Source: Verrucomicrobiota bacterium
GTDB taxonomy: Bacteria; Verrucomicrobiota; Kiritimatiellia; JAKQHR01
Assembly (NCBI GenBank): GCA_029557905.1
Contig: JAKQHR010000153.1
Span: 1-34,068, forward strand
DNA: 34,068 bases
Reading direction: 5' to 3'
Below are positions 32,452 through 34,068 of this stretch, in pieces. The translations under genes and the position numbers were made by a program. Position 1 is the first letter of the stretch; each line of letters opens with the position of its first letter. Under the pieces are notes generated by a model. The model made no database searches, was not told where the DNA came from, and worked only from the letters and a program-made list of their open reading frames with translations.

Positions 32452-33730
32452 AATTCACGCCTTCCGGCCGCGCCTTGAAGAGACCCACCAGATCCAGCAC
32501 GCGCACGGACTTTGGAGCAGACGCCACCACATTTCTGAATTCGGCGGTGGTGTTGCATATCACCAGCAGCTCGGCATGCGCCGCGATTTCATCCGCATCC
32601 GCGAGCAGCGCCGACAAATGCGGGATTTTCTCCTCTATATAACTGCGGTTTGCGCCGATCAGGCGGGCCTCCTGCACATGCCGGTCCATAATTTTCAGAT
32701 CGTATCCCTTTCCGATCAGTCGCTCGGCCAGTTCCACCGCGGGGCTTTCCCTCAAATCATCGGTTCCCGCCTTGAAGGCCAGGCCCAGCAGACCGATTTT
32801 TCGGCAGCCTGTTCCCGCAATCCGGTCGAGGGTGATGCTGATCTGCTGGCGGTTCGACACATCCAGAGCGCCCAGCATCGGCAGCCCCAGATCGCGGGTT
32901 CTTGCGAAATGGTTGATGGCCCGCAGATCTTTCGGCAGACAGGAGCCTCCATAGGCAAACCCCGGCCGCATATACACGGGGGATACATTGAGCTTTGTGT
33001 CCTCGGCAATGATCTCCATCACTCTGCGGGCATCCACGCCCGCGGCCTTGGCCACGCGGCCGATTTCATTGGCAAATGTTATTTTTGCGGCGTGCCATGC
33101 ATTCGCGGTATACTTGATCATTTCCGCCACGGCCACGTCCGTCACGATCAGCGGAGCGTTCACCGACGCATACACCCTGCGCAGAACCTCCTCGGCATCT
33201 GCATCGTCCGTTCCCACCACGGTGTAGGGCGGATTGTCATAGTCCCGGATAGCCGTTCCTTCGCGCAGAAATTCCGGATTGAAAGCCACGCGCACAGTCT
33301 GTCCTTTGGCCCCGGCGCGCAGGCGCTCCGCACACCGGGCGGTGGTGCCGGGCAGGATGGTGCTGCGGATGATCACGGTGTGAGGCTGTTTCTTTGCGGC
33401 AACCGCCCTGCCGAGCTGGTCGCACACCGCCATGACATAGCTGTCGTCCAGTGATCCATCCGGGCGGCTCGGTGTACCGACACAAACCAGCGAGACTTCC
33501 GTTTGGGCCACGGCCCGCTCCGCGTCGGAGGTGGCCGTGAGGCCCCCGCATTTAACGGCTTCGTCCAGAAGTTCGGAAAGGCCCAGCTCGATGATGGGCG
33601 ACTGGCCGCGCGCAATCATGTCCACCTTTTCACGGCTCACGTCAACCCCGACAACCTGCATGCCGTCCCGGGCCATGCAGGCGGAAGTTACAACTCCCAC
33701 GTATCCCATTCCAAAAACGCTAATCTTCAT
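32432..33730 (-). CDS. UDP-glucose/GDP-mannose 6-dehydrogenase family protein
   Basis: This 432-residue enzyme oxidises a nucleotide sugar to its uronic acid using two NAD+. The NAD-binding loop is FGMGYVG (6-12). FNPEFLREGTAI (150-161), Lys206 in EMIKYTANAWHA and catalytic Cys264 in GGSCLPKD are present. The segments SPIIELG, PGFAYGGSCLPKDLRA and a LPM-LGA-x-S-N-x-QQ stretch resemble AlgD (GDP-mannose dehydrogenase), but UDP-glucose use cannot be excluded. The enzyme would supply uronic acid for the polymer. Its start overlaps the heparinase-like gene by 11 nt and its end overlaps the GT4 gene by 20 nt. Confidence 0.92.
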   Translation of the reverse strand: MKISVFGMGYVGVVTSACMARDGMQVVGVDVSREKVDMIARGQSPIIELGLSELLDEAVKCGGLTATSDAERAVAQTEVSLVCVGTPSRPDGSLDDSYVMAVCDQLGRAVAAKKQPHTVIIRSTILPGTTARCAERLRAGAKGQTVRVAFNPEFLREGTAIRDYDNPPYTVVGTDDADAEEVLRRVYASVNAPLIVTDVAVAEMIKYTANAWHAAKITFANEIGRVAKAAGVDARRVMEIIAEDTKLNVSPVYMRPGFAYGGSCLPKDLRAINHFARTRDLGLPMLGALDVSNRQQISITLDRIAGTGCRKIGLLGLAFKAGTDDLRESPAVELAERLIGKGYDLKIMDRHVQEARLIGANRSYIEEKIPHLSALLADADEIAAHAELLVICNTTAEFRNVVASAPKSVRVLDLVGLFKARPEGVNYDGISW

Positions 33731-34068
33731 TCAACACCTCAATCAGGGTTTCCAATGCCGCCGGCAGTCTCACATCTGCCGCCGCCGCGAGTGTGAACGC
33801 CGGTTCTTTCTTCATGAAACCGGCAGAGTACCAGCCCCCGTCATTCTCCGCATGCAAAATTTTCGGCACAAGCCCCCCGGGAAGCGTGATGCGGAGGCTG
33901 CGGCCCTGCCGCATTGCAACGGCCGTCAGGGGGGAGGTCAGTTCTACCGCGCAGGCCGGATGAAAATGAAAGCGCAGTTCAACATGATGCCGGCCCGAGC
34001 CCGCCAGTGTGTCTGAAACACGAAGCCGGTTTCCGCCCAGTTCCAAAGTCCGCTCATGCACAGCGCCG
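33720..34068 (-). CDS. Heparinase II/III-like protein, C-terminal part (cut by window edge)
   Basis: Only the last roughly 115 residues are present; the start lies beyond base 34068 and the internal Met at 34061 is not a start. HERTLELGGNRLRVSDTLAGSGRHHVELRFHFHP is the beta-sandwich C-terminal domain typical of heparinase II/III-like lyases (rRTv-L-g-l-I-D pattern). Such proteins degrade or edit uronic-acid-containing polysaccharides and often occur in exopolysaccharide loci. The 3' end overlaps the dehydrogenase start by 11 nt. Enzymatic activity cannot be judged because the catalytic part is outside the window. Confidence 0.8.
   Translation of the reverse strand, partial: GAVHERTLELGGNRLRVSDTLAGSGRHHVELRFHFHPACAVELTSPLTAVAMRQGRSLRITLPGGLVPKILHAENDGGWYSAGFMKKEPAFTLAAAADVRLPAALETLIEVLNED

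Noticed and set aside
32354-33454. 366-residue open frame on the plus strand
   Set aside because: It is antisense to the nucleotide-sugar dehydrogenase, which has all catalytic motifs.

Overview
The window looks like a chromosomal segment from a GC-rich, Gram-negative (diderm) bacterium of the PVC group, most likely Verrucomicrobiota/Kiritimatiellota. This placement is inferred from the combination of an exosortase plus EpsI, a TIGR03790-type protein, a DUF6785/DUF6784-type membrane protein, several lipoproteins and an outer-membrane barrel. No rRNA, tRNA, CRISPR array, transposase, integrase or phage gene was seen. Almost every base is coding, and genes are commonly coupled by 1-20 nt overlaps.

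Region 1 (50-11804, + strand) is a six-gene, tightly coupled cluster. It holds an OPT-like/DUF6785-type permease, an FtsX-type permease, an ABC ATPase, a ~1590-residue fusion of a degenerate M28 peptidase/PA region with an FtsX-type permease, a second OPT-like permease, and a second LolD/MacB-type ATPase. The gene order suggests one multi-component envelope machine that combines two OPT-like permeases with two FtsX/ATPase pairs. I do not know a described system with this composition, and it is the best candidate here for something new.

Region 2 (11811-19258, - strand) is an exopolysaccharide assembly operon, transcribed right to left. It runs from a BamE-like lipoprotein through an acidic-loop beta-barrel, a Wza-type export protein with SLBB repeats, a fused Wzz/BY-kinase with a tyrosine-rich tail, and an initiating polyprenyl-phosphate sugar transferase, to a NusG/RfaH-like factor at the very end.

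Region 3 (about 19358-23405, + strand) is a biosynthetic operon: leuA, aroE, prepilin peptidase, aroK. A leucine-rich leader peptide with its own promoter, apparently leaderless, and competing hairpins precede leuA. Further small units follow: a 100-aa lipoprotein (23513-23815), then a three-gene unit made of a coiled-coil membrane protein, a 44-aa membrane peptide and a 49-aa lipoprotein (23999-25109).

Region 4 (25125-34068, - strand) is a second polysaccharide/exosortase operon, transcribed right to left from beyond the window edge: a heparinase II/III-like C-terminus, a nucleotide-sugar dehydrogenase, a GT4 glycosyltransferase, a strong hairpin, a second initiating sugar transferase, a TIGR03790 protein, a GmhB-like HAD phosphatase, an exosortase and an EpsI protein with an inserted four-cysteine cluster. 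Together, regions 2 and 4 look able to start, modify, polymerise-regulate and export an extracellular polymer and to process exosortase-sorted proteins. No protein with a PEP-CTERM-like sorting tail was seen in the window.
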